Positions 41,039-48,873 of a DNA stretch of 63,927 bases are shown here, one piece after another; positions within the stretch are counted from its first letter, which is position 1; the number at the start of each line of letters is the position of its first letter. A model generated the notes under the pieces. It made no database searches, was not told the DNA's origin, and saw only the letters and a program-made list of their open reading frames with translations. The position numbers and the translations under genes are program-made. Origin of the DNA: Oscillospiraceae bacterium (GTDB taxonomy: Bacteria; Bacillota; Clostridia; Oscillospirales; Oscillospiraceae); contig SVLE01000003.1 of the NCBI GenBank assembly GCA_015068065.1, forward strand, positions 1 through 63,927, in the 5' to 3' direction.

Positions 41039-43351
41039 TCACTCCTGTAAATGGTCGGGATCCACCGTTACTGTCACGGTACCGTTCAGATCGGTCCGAT
41101 AAATCTCCGCTCCCACATCTTCAAACCGTTCCAAAGCCTCCGGCGTGGGATGTCCGTAGCTGTTGTCCGCTCCTACAGAAAACACCGCCACATCCGGGCG
41201 CACGGTTTCCAGCAGTTGCTGAGAGTTGGAATACTTCGACCCATGGTGGCCCGCCAACATCAGTTCCACATCAGGCAGCAGCACATACTCCAGTAGCTTC
41301 TTTTCTGCCGAAGTACCCATGTCACCGGTAATCAGGATGTCATAGTCTGCCGCTGAGCACAGTATGGTCAGCCCAAGTTCATTGGTCTGAGTCCCACCCA
41401 TGGGCGGATAGACGGTGAACACCGACTCCTCACCAAAGGGCAGTTCAAGGTCCTCCCGCACAAAGCGCACCGGGATATTCCGCTGCTGTGCCTGCTCCAG
41501 GATCTTTCTGCGCAGCAGAGCATCCTCTTCTACATCTGGCAGGACAATTTCCTTTACATCAATTCTGTCCAAAAGCTCTGGGATGCCGTTTGCATGGTCT
41601 GCATGATAGTGACTGACCACCAGCAAATCGATGGTGGAACGCCCCATGGATTGAATATGGTCCGCCGCCACATCCCCGGCATTTTCATGTCCGTCTCCGC
41701 CGCAGTCCACCAGAGCCAGACGGTCTCCGGACCGAATCAGCACACTCTGACCCTGCCCAACGTCCAGCACCTGTACCTTGAGTTCCCCTGCATGGAAATC
41801 CCGGTTGGCAAACAGGATGGCAGCCAGCAGCAGTACTGCCCCTGCCAGCATGGGAAATTTCATCCGCTTGCGTCCCCGCACAAGCAGGGCCGCAGCCAGC
41901 ATGGCATACAGGAAAAGCAGCCACAGAATGTAATATGGACTGTCCACTGGGATCGCGGCAAAGTTCAGCCTGCCCAGCAGGCCCACCATCTGTTCCAGAT
42001 AATGCACCAATGCCACCAAAGGCACCGACAACAGTTCCACAGGCCAGAACACCCCCAATGTACCCGTAATAATTCCACCTACAAACACCCCGGATACCGC
42101 CCACAGGGTGAGCAGATTGGCAATTGGGGCGATCAGGGACACCCGTCCAAAGTAAAAGGCTGTCAGGGGCGTTGTGAACACCAGCGCTCCCAGCGTTGCT
42201 GAAAGGGTAGATACAACAAAATATACAAACCCGTTCCACAGCCGTTTCACCGGATTTTTGCCCGGCTTTTCCACCGTTCTGATATGCTCCAGCATACGCC
42301 TTTGCAGGCCGTCGGAAAACAGCAGGATTCCGGCCACCGCGCCGAAGGACATCTGAAGTCCCACATTCGCCGCGGCATAGGGATTGTGCACCAAAAGAAG
42401 CAGTAGCGCAAAAGCCAGCGCTGTTATATCATCCCGCTCCCGTTCCAGAAGAGGTGCCAGCTGCAGCATGGCGATCATAATGGCTGCACGCACCACAGAG
42501 GGTGTCCCACCTGCCACAAGTGCAAACAGTGCGATCGCAGGCAGAGAAATCAGTGCCGAGCGCCGGCTGCCGCGACCGAACAGCAGCGCAAGAAATCCGG
42601 CCAGATAGGCCAGATGCATTCCGGACACCGCCACTGTATGGGCAAGACCTGTCCGCTGCAGGGACGAGGTAAATCCATCACTCAGGTGATCCCGATTACC
42701 CGTGACCACGGCCTTGACCAGTGCCGCCACGTCCTCCGGATAAATCCAGTCAATGCTCTGCTTCAAAGCCCGGGACAGGTACGCGGACATACAGGACAGT
42801 GGGACGCGCTCCGACGGCTGAACTGTCAGTTCACCATAGGCCACAGCTGTAAGAAAGACCCCCTTCGCCGTGTAATACGTGATCTCCTCCCCGTCACCTG
42901 TATGAGTCGCCAGGGTGCAGTGGGCGATGGTGGAAATCCGGTCTCCGGGTAGGAGATCCATGTACTTCTCATCAACATGCAGCAGTGCGGAAATCTCTTT
43001 CCCGGACTCCGTCTGTGCCTTTATAAGAACCTTTCCGCCATAGTCCGAAGGTTGCGGGAAGTCCGTCACCCGGCCCGTCAGCACCACTGTTCTGTCATCC
43101 AGCTGCCTGGCAGGCCCCAGAACCAGCTGTCCGTATCCATAGGTCCACAGCAGACCCATCGCTATACCTGCGCAGCACAGCAGTGCGTATCTGCGCCACC
43201 GCTCAAGTAAAATGCGCTTCAAAAGACACAGCAGCACCCACAGCAGAACACAAAAACCTCCCAGCGGGAGGGCAGTCCCCTCTGGGAGGAAGAGTGTGGC
43301 TGCAAAAACTGCCACAGCATATCCGGCGGAAAAGATAGCCAGCTTGCGCAT
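41039..43351 (-). CDS. comEC: DNA uptake channel ComEC/Rec2
   Basis: A 770-residue protein: N-terminal membrane segments and OB-like domain (1-190), competence membrane domain (about 220-500, beginning AVSGMHLAYLAGFLAL) and a C-terminal metallo-beta-lactamase nuclease-like domain with SHYHADHANG at about 576-584 and LAGHHGSKYSNS near 720. ComEC imports single-stranded DNA in transformation. Full length and all metal ligands are present. comEA/comEB are not in the window, but dprA is, so competence is possible. Confidence 0.95.
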   Translation of the reverse strand: MRKLAIFSAGYAVAVFAATLFLPEGTALPLGGFCVLLWVLLCLLKRILLERWRRYALLCCAGIAMGLLWTYGYGQLVLGPARQLDDRTVVLTGRVTDFPQPSDYGGKVLIKAQTESGKEISALLHVDEKYMDLLPGDRISTIAHCTLATHTGDGEEITYYTAKGVFLTAVAYGELTVQPSERVPLSCMSAYLSRALKQSIDWIYPEDVAALVKAVVTGNRDHLSDGFTSSLQRTGLAHTVAVSGMHLAYLAGFLALLFGRGSRRSALISLPAIALFALVAGGTPSVVRAAIMIAMLQLAPLLERERDDITALAFALLLLLVHNPYAAANVGLQMSFGAVAGILLFSDGLQRRMLEHIRTVEKPGKNPVKRLWNGFVYFVVSTLSATLGALVFTTPLTAFYFGRVSLIAPIANLLTLWAVSGVFVGGIITGTLGVFWPVELLSVPLVALVHYLEQMVGLLGRLNFAAIPVDSPYYILWLLFLYAMLAAALLVRGRKRMKFPMLAGAVLLLAAILFANRDFHAGELKVQVLDVGQGQSVLIRSGDRLALVDCGGDGHENAGDVAADHIQSMGRSTIDLLVVSHYHADHANGIPELLDRIDVKEIVLPDVEEDALLRRKILEQAQQRNIPVRFVREDLELPFGEESVFTVYPPMGGTQTNELGLTILCSAADYDILITGDMGTSAEKKLLEYVLLPDVELMLAGHHGSKYSNSQQLLETVRPDVAVFSVGADNSYGHPTPEALERFEDVGAEIYRTDLNGTVTVTVDPDHLQE

Positions 43352-43383
43352 TCTGTCTCCCCTCTCGCGCAGTGACCGTCAAC

Positions 43384-43986
43384 TTACCACGCTCGGATCA
43401 AATCGTTTCCTTCCTTTCCAAGCACACCAACACGCCCCAAAACCGGAAGCAATGCCTGAAAGAAGAAATAGAGCAGCACGCTCTTGGGCACGATGGTCAG
43501 CAGGTTTTTGGACAGGCTGACGCTAAACCAGCCCCAATAGCCGCCGCCACGAATCATCATGGTCCATAGGGAACCCATCATCGCATTGACAAAAATATTA
43601 ACCAACACATTGGAAACCACAATTCGCGCCACTGTCACTCTGCGCCGGTAAAAGCACAGGGCGTACACCAGCATACCCGCCATGGTCGAGATAGTATAGC
43701 CAAAGAAAAACTCCCCCGTAGGCTGGAGAATAAAGCTGAGGATGTCCTCAACAAAGCCGTAGGCCATACCCGCCACCGGACCGCACACCAGTGCGCACAT
43801 TGCCCGGGCAGGAAAGCTGAAGCTGAGTTTGGTATGGGCAATAGGAATGCTGGGGATCAGCGCCAACACACGGGCCATGGCCACCATCAGGGCCGCAAAG
43901 ACCAGATTGCGGGTGCTGTACAGGTCTGCGACTGCAGCCCTCCAGTAGCTGCGATGGAACAGAGTTTCCTTGGTAGGTGCGTTCAT
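43384..43986 (-). CDS. folT: Folate ECF transporter S component
   Basis: A 200-residue membrane protein with about six hydrophobic segments and the S-component pattern (LVFAALMVAMARVLALIPS, ARAMCALVCGPVAGMAYGFVEDILSF). Start at 43986 is set by AGGAGG. The THF riboswitch and terminator directly upstream indicate folate or a folate precursor as the substrate. It would work with a shared ECF ATPase/T module encoded elsewhere. Confidence 0.9.
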   Translation of the reverse strand: MNAPTKETLFHRSYWRAAVADLYSTRNLVFAALMVAMARVLALIPSIPIAHTKLSFSFPARAMCALVCGPVAGMAYGFVEDILSFILQPTGEFFFGYTISTMAGMLVYALCFYRRRVTVARIVVSNVLVNIFVNAMMGSLWTMMIRGGGYWGWFSVSLSKNLLTIVPKSVLLYFFFQALLPVLGRVGVLGKEGNDLIRAW

Positions 43987-44003
43987 AAAAAAACCTCCTT
44001 CTG

Positions 44004-44037
44004 TAAAAACGGCAGACCGAAGCCTGTTGGTCAGCCG
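44004..44037 (-). terminator. Riboswitch-controlled terminator before folT
   Basis: On the minus strand GGCTGACC / GGTCTGCC with one mismatch and TTTTT, between the THF riboswitch and the folT ribosome-binding site. This fits ligand-controlled transcription termination. Confidence 0.65.
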
Positions 44038-44054
44038 CACAGAGGAGGTCTCTC

Positions 44055-44150
44055 CGGTATGCGGCAGCGGGAACCGAAACGCGCACTGCAAGCATCTGCT
44101 TTTCGTCCGAAGGGCAGTCCCTGTCCCTTTGGCACTTAGCTGCGCAAGCG
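44055..44150 (-). promoter_or_regulatory. THF (tetrahydrofolate) riboswitch
   Basis: Minus-strand leader shows the THF-I conserved blocks in order: CTAAGTG, AAGGGACAGGG with its partner CCCTTCGGACGAAA, then CCCGCTGC. P1 pairs TGCGCAGC with GCTGCCGCA (one bulge). It is placed upstream of a folate S component, its classic location. Limits approximate. Confidence 0.78.
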
Positions 44151-44302
44151 CAGCAACACGCGCGTTCCTAATCTGCCTATAATGATAACAGTGTACCGCT
44201 TTTTGTCTAAAATTGCAAGAGCCCGCACCCTGTTTTTCCTTCTTCCGCCATGGTCATACCCCACATCACACCTGACATACAATGGAGCAGAGGTGATGCC
44301 AG

Positions 44303-44512
44303 ATGCACTCAGGCTGCACTCCGTCAAACGGCTCACGGGCCCTTGCCATCGCTGCCGTCCTTACCGCCGACGCATTGACCAGAGATCGGACCGCGGAGGA
44401 GATTGGCAGAATGGCCGCGTTCTTCACTGTACTGGGAGATACCATGGCTCTGCTCTCCTTTGACCCGCAGCTTAAACGCTGCCAGGAGGAGTTCAATCAA
44501 GAAAGGCTCTGA
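44303..44512 (+). CDS. DUF6774-like small protein
   Basis: A 69-residue protein resembling small DUF6774-type proteins of Oscillospiraceae: a short Cys-containing N terminus, ALAIAAVLTADALTRDRT, then AAFFTVLGDTMALLSFDPQL. GAGGTG lies eight bases upstream. Function unknown to me. Its 3' end overlaps the convergent patatin-like gene by 20 bases. Confidence 0.6.
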   Translation: MHSGCTPSNGSRALAIAAVLTADALTRDRTAEEIGRMAAFFTVLGDTMALLSFDPQLKRCQEEFNQERL

Positions 44513-45344
44513 TCTCCTCCATGCGTTCTGCAGCCTGCTGAAACCCGTCCGCCCACAGCAGACGCAGTTTCTCCACATTCCGCTCCGTGCGGGACACACC
44601 GCGGGTGGTCTCGGGCGCGATGATAAGCAGCTTCCCTTCACGTTCCAGCTGAAACAGTCGTTCCCGGCATCGGTTGTATTGTTCCGCCCGCCGGCGCATG
44701 GTGTCGCAGAAGTTGGGCCACTCCCGGTATTTCCGCTCCACCAGTTTCAGAGCCCGGTCCGGTTTGCGCACATAGTCCCGGGGCTTGGTCAGCACAACCA
44801 TGACCCGCTCACACCCCTGCTCCAGCGCCCGCTCAAAGGGAATTCCGTCCGCCGCACCTCCATCCAGATAGGGTTGGCCATTGATACGAAAAACAGGGAA
44901 CATCAGCGGCAGGGCACAGCTGGCCTGAAGCACCAATGAGCTGCCTTCGGCATCCCTTGGTACCTCCAGATAGTCGGCCTTCCCGGTGTTCAGGTTGGTC
45001 ACTACGGCTTCCATTTTTCCGGGATAGGCGGCAAAGGCCTCATAGTCAAAGGGCACCAGTTCCTTTGGAATGTGCCGAAACGTAAAGTCCAGCCCAAAGT
45101 AGCTGCGGTTGTCCCGCCGCAGCAGATTACCAAGCCCCATATAGCGCCTGTCCGGCGCGAAGCGGGTAGCCACCTCCAGATTGCGGCCCTGCTGCCCGGA
45201 AAGATAGCTGACCCCATAGGCGGCCCCGGCGGACACACCGACCACATAATCGCACATCACGCCCCCCGCCAGCAGGCTGTCGCACACACCGGCGGAAAAA
45301 ATGGTGCGCAGTGCGCCCCCCTCCAACACCAGTCCGGTTTTCAT
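44493..45344 (-). CDS. Patatin-like phospholipase
   Basis: A 283-residue protein of the YjjU/RssA-like patatin group: LVLEGGALRTIFSAGV (oxyanion hole), nucleophile Ser38 in GVSAG, and catalytic Asp in YLDGGAADG. It would hydrolyse acyl ester bonds of lipids in the cytoplasm. Start at 45344 with AGGTG upstream; the longer frame has none. Preceded by the rnc terminator. Confidence 0.9.
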   Translation of the reverse strand: MKTGLVLEGGALRTIFSAGVCDSLLAGGVMCDYVVGVSAGAAYGVSYLSGQQGRNLEVATRFAPDRRYMGLGNLLRRDNRSYFGLDFTFRHIPKELVPFDYEAFAAYPGKMEAVVTNLNTGKADYLEVPRDAEGSSLVLQASCALPLMFPVFRINGQPYLDGGAADGIPFERALEQGCERVMVVLTKPRDYVRKPDRALKLVERKYREWPNFCDTMRRRAEQYNRCRERLFQLEREGKLLIIAPETTRGVSRTERNVEKLRLLWADGFQQAAERMEEIRAFLD

Positions 45345-45375
45345 CTTCCATGCACCTCCGAAATCGCATCTGCGC

Positions 45376-45404
45376 AAAAGGGCAGGGTCTCCCCTGCCCT
45401 TTTC
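45376..45404. terminator. Terminator of rnc
   Basis: Stem AAAAGGGCAGGG / CCCTGCCCTTTT directly beyond the rnc stop. Confidence 0.85.
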
Positions 45405-45408
45405 TTCA

Positions 45409-46077
45409 TCACTTTTCCAACCGTTCAATAGCCGCTTTTGCCGCCATCTGTTCAGCCTCTTTCTTGCTGTGCCCCTTACCGGAGCCCACCGCCTCGTCGT
45501 TGAGGCAGACCTCAACCCAGAAAATCTTGGCGTGATCGGGCCCCTCTTCTCCGGTCAGCCGGTAAGTCAGCGTATGGCCACTCTCTCGCTGAATCAGCTC
45601 CTGCAGGGCAGTCTTATAATCCCGATGCCCGGTAGGCTTCTCCGTCTTGCTCAGGACATAGCGCTGGATGATTTTCCGGGCACTGCCGATGCCGCCGTCC
45701 AGATAGACCGCGGCCAGCACCGCCTCCACCGCATCCGCCTGAATGGACGGCCGGTGGCGGCCACCACTGAGTTCCTCACCTTTTCCAAGCCGAAGATACT
45801 CACCAAGATTCAGTTCCTGCGCTACCTCCACCAGACTCTCCTCGCATACCAGTGCGGCCCGCGTCCGGGTCAGTTCCCCCTCCGGCATGTCCGGAAAGGT
45901 GCGGTACAGGTGGTCCGCCACCACCATGCCGAGCACCGAGTCTCCCAGAAACTCAAGTCTCTCGTTGCTGGTATAACGGCCCCGGCTCTCATTGGCAAAG
46001 GAGCTGTGGGTCAGCGCATGCTCCAACAGGGAGATATCCTGAAAGAAGTATCCCAGTTTTTCCTGTAAAACTTTCAT
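45409..46077 (-). CDS. rnc: Ribonuclease III
   Basis: A 222-residue dsRNA endonuclease: catalytic signature NERLEFLGDSVLG (39-51), second acidic site in QADAVEAVLAAVYLDGG, and a C-terminal dsRNA-binding domain (about 155-220, ending AKAAIERLEK). Start at 46077 with GGGTG upstream; a GTG three codons earlier is possible. It processes rRNA and other duplex RNA. Confidence 0.97.
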   Translation of the reverse strand: MKVLQEKLGYFFQDISLLEHALTHSSFANESRGRYTSNERLEFLGDSVLGMVVADHLYRTFPDMPEGELTRTRAALVCEESLVEVAQELNLGEYLRLGKGEELSGGRHRPSIQADAVEAVLAAVYLDGGIGSARKIIQRYVLSKTEKPTGHRDYKTALQELIQRESGHTLTYRLTGEEGPDHAKIFWVEVCLNDEAVGSGKGHSKKEAEQMAAKAAIERLEK

Positions 46078-46099
46078 TCGTTTCACCCGTTTCGGTTAA

Positions 46100-46130
46100 A
46101 ATAAAGCCCCGCCAACGGCGGAGCTTTATT
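46100..46130. terminator. Terminator of acpP
   Basis: Stem AATAAAGC(C)CCGCC / GGCGG(A)GCTTTATT with T-tracts, between acpP and rnc. Confidence 0.8.
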
Positions 46131-46139
46131 TTTCTTTTA

Positions 46140-46376
46140 TCAGTTGTCCACGCGGCTGTGCAGGAAACGAACCAGATCACCCACAGTGGTAATGCCGGCG
46201 ATTTCTTCCTCGGTCAGTTCCTCCACACCAAAGACCTCTTCCATGGCCATGGACAAATCGACCAGATCCAGAGAGTCGGCACCCAGATCATCCTCAAAAG
46301 AGGTCTCCATGTTGATGCTCTCCACATCCACGCCGAACTGCTCGGCCAGCATGGTCTTCAACTGCTCAAAAATCAT
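46140..46376 (-). CDS. acpP: Acyl carrier protein
   Basis: A 78-residue acidic protein with the phosphopantetheine site ADSLDLVDL (Ser35) and the family pattern FEDDLGADSLD, EEVFGVEELTEEEI. It carries fatty acyl chains. AAGGAG lies 11 bases before the ATG at 46376; a GTG two codons earlier is possible. It sits between plsX and rnc, a common order. Confidence 0.97.
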   Translation of the reverse strand: MIFEQLKTMLAEQFGVDVESINMETSFEDDLGADSLDLVDLSMAMEEVFGVEELTEEEIAGITTVGDLVRFLHSRVDN

Positions 46377-46471
46377 ATACACTCAAACTCCTTGCAAGGT
46401 TGGATTACACTCCTAATATAGGCACAAAGTGCAGCTCTGTCAATAGCTTTCCGAAATTTTCTCCACATGGG

Positions 46472-47506
46472 TCAGTCCTGAAGGCCTTCCCGGTTCAGGC
46501 GCATGTAGTCCACATTTTCCTCAATATTCTCCACGATTCCGGATGAGGCTACCTGCATAGCCTGACGGATTGCGTTCTTAATGGCATACTCTCCAGAAGA
46601 GCCGTGGGCCTTGATGACGGGTCTGGAAATACCCAACAATGCAGTTCCTCCCACCTCATCGGCACTCATACGCTTTTTCAGATCTTTGACTCCGCCGGAA
46701 ACGATGAGTGCCGCCAGCTTGGTCAGCAGATTCTTCTTAAACACCTTTTTGATCTCCCGCATGAGGAACAGGGCGCTTCCCTCAATGGTTTTGAGGAAGA
46801 TATTGCCCGAGTAGCCGTCGGCCACGATCACGTCCACCGCGCCCTCCACAGCCTCACGCGCCTCTACATTGCCCACAAAGTTCAGCCGGCCCTCCTGCTT
46901 GGCCTGCATAAGCTTTTCGTATGCTTCCCGCTGCAGATCGGTACCCTTGCTGGGCTCCGCACCGATATTCAAAAGGCCCACGCGGGGCTCCGGGCGGCCC
47001 AGAATGTGCTCGGCATAGTATGCCCCCATATAGGCAAACTGAAGCAGATACTCCGCGCTGCACTCTGCGTTGGCTCCGCAGTCCACCAGCACGGACCCGC
47101 CGTTTCCGGTAGGGATCACAGGTGCCATAGCCGCACGGCGGATACCACGGATGCGTTTGACCAGCAGCGTGGCCGCGGAGAGCAGCGCACCGGTGGAACC
47201 GGCACTGACGAATGCGTCACCTACTCCATTTTTCAGCAGGTTCAGACCTACAGTCAGGGAAGAGTCCTTCTTCTCCCGAAATGCGGTGGCGGGGTTATCG
47301 CAAATCTCCACAACCTCGCTGGCGTGGGCGATCTCCACACCGGTGGGCAGCTTCTCGATTCCGTTTTCCTTCAGAACATTCAGAATGTCCTCCCCACGGC
47401 CCACCAGCGTGATCTCCGCCCCATACTCCTTATTGGCCTGAATGGCGCCCAGCACGGGGGCCTTGGGTGCGTTGTCGCCCCCCATGGCGTCTACGATGAT
47501 ACGCAT
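46472..47506 (-). CDS. plsX: Phosphate acyltransferase PlsX
   Basis: A 344-residue enzyme converting acyl-ACP to acyl phosphate for phospholipid synthesis. N terminus MRIIVDAMGGDNAP and blocks SAGSTGALLSAATLLVKRI, GLLNIGAEPSKGTDLQ, VIVADGYSGNIFLKT are diagnostic. Start at 47506 with GGAG upstream, one base from the trmFO stop, so translation is probably coupled. Confidence 0.96.
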   Translation of the reverse strand: MRIIVDAMGGDNAPKAPVLGAIQANKEYGAEITLVGRGEDILNVLKENGIEKLPTGVEIAHASEVVEICDNPATAFREKKDSSLTVGLNLLKNGVGDAFVSAGSTGALLSAATLLVKRIRGIRRAAMAPVIPTGNGGSVLVDCGANAECSAEYLLQFAYMGAYYAEHILGRPEPRVGLLNIGAEPSKGTDLQREAYEKLMQAKQEGRLNFVGNVEAREAVEGAVDVIVADGYSGNIFLKTIEGSALFLMREIKKVFKKNLLTKLAALIVSGGVKDLKKRMSADEVGGTALLGISRPVIKAHGSSGEYAIKNAIRQAMQVASSGIVENIEENVDYMRLNREGLQD

Positions 47507-47507
47507 A

Positions 47508-48830
47508 TTATTCTCCTCTTTCTGTTTGATCCGGCTCCAGCCGGGGCAGCGCCTCCAGCGCTCGTCTGGACAGTTCGGCATTTTTGTTCCGCTTGCCCTT
47601 TACCCGGTAGCCAAGCTGGGGGATGAGGCCGAAATTGATATTCATGGGCTGGAACTGTACCACCGACTCGTCACTGATGTACAGAGCCAACGCGCCCAGC
47701 GCGGTCTCCCGGGGATAATCCATCGGCGGCTTACCCAACAGTCTGTGGGCCAGCTCCACCGCCGCCACAAAGCCGGAGGCGGTGGACTCCACATAGCCCT
47801 CCACCCCGGTGATCTGACCGGCAAAGGTGATGCGCTCGTTTCCACGCACCCGGTAATAGCGGTCCAGCAGCCGGGGCGAGTCCAGATAGGTGTTGCGGTG
47901 CATCACCCCGTAACGCACAAACTCCGCATTCTTCAACGCGGGGATCATGGAAAAGACCCGCTTCTGCTCCGGCCACTTCAGGTGGGTCTGAAAGCCCACA
48001 ATGTTGTAGATGGAGCCCTGGGCATTGTCTCTTCGCAGCTGTACCACCGCAAAGGGTTCCTTTCCCGTCTTGGGGTCTCTCAGCCCCACTGGCTTGAGAG
48101 GGCCATAGCACAGGGTCTGTCTGCCCCGGCGGGCCATGACCTCCACGGGCATACATCCCTCGAACACGCCCGCATCCTCAAAGCCGTGGACTTCCGCCTC
48201 CTGTGCACTGACAAGCGCTGTCCAGAAGGCATCGTACTCCTCTTCGGTCATGGGGCAGTTGATGTAGTCCGGCGTGCCCCGGTCATAGCGGGAGGCAAAG
48301 TACGCGCTGTCCATGTCCACGCTCTCAAAGGTGACCAGCGGAGCGGCGGCATCAAAGAAGTTCAGGTACTTGCTGTCCGGGAACAGGCGACCAATGGCTT
48401 CAGACAGAGCGTCCGAGGTCAGCGGCCCGGAGGCAATGATGACTTCCCCCTCCTCAGGGATCTGTGTCACTTCTCCCTCCACCACAGTGATGAGAGGATG
48501 GCCTTTGATTTTTTCCGTGATAGCCGCGGAAAAGGCGTGGCGATCCACCGCCAGTGCGCCTCCCGCCTGTACCCGGGTCTCGTCGGCACACTGCATGATC
48601 AGCGAGCCGGACCGGCGCAGTTCCTCTTTCAGCAAACCCACCGCGTTTTCCAGCTGGTCCGAACGCAGGGAGTTGGAGCACACCAACTCTCCAAAGTCCG
48701 GACTGTGGTGCGCCGGAGTCATTTTATGGGGCTTCATCTCCCGCAGTTCCACCGGGATACCTCTTTGCGCCAGCTGCCAGGCAGCCTCGCTGCCCGCAAG
48801 CCCTGCGCCAATCACAATAACAGGCTGCAT
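47508..48830 (-). CDS. trmFO: tRNA m5U54 methyltransferase TrmFO
   Basis: A 440-residue flavoprotein that methylates U54 of tRNA using methylene-THF. FAD-binding VIVIGAGLAGSEAA, then FGELVCSNSLRSDQL, a family-specific NFFDAAAPLV and GQITGVEGYVESTASGFVA. Lies in dprA-topA-trmFO, the conserved Firmicutes order. Confidence 0.97.
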   Translation of the reverse strand: MQPVIVIGAGLAGSEAAWQLAQRGIPVELREMKPHKMTPAHHSPDFGELVCSNSLRSDQLENAVGLLKEELRRSGSLIMQCADETRVQAGGALAVDRHAFSAAITEKIKGHPLITVVEGEVTQIPEEGEVIIASGPLTSDALSEAIGRLFPDSKYLNFFDAAAPLVTFESVDMDSAYFASRYDRGTPDYINCPMTEEEYDAFWTALVSAQEAEVHGFEDAGVFEGCMPVEVMARRGRQTLCYGPLKPVGLRDPKTGKEPFAVVQLRRDNAQGSIYNIVGFQTHLKWPEQKRVFSMIPALKNAEFVRYGVMHRNTYLDSPRLLDRYYRVRGNERITFAGQITGVEGYVESTASGFVAAVELAHRLLGKPPMDYPRETALGALALYISDESVVQFQPMNINFGLIPQLGYRVKGKRNKNAELSRRALEALPRLEPDQTERGE

Positions 48831-48873
48831 ATAGTTCTCCTAATTCGGCTTTCCCGCCCGTGCCGGGATTTAC

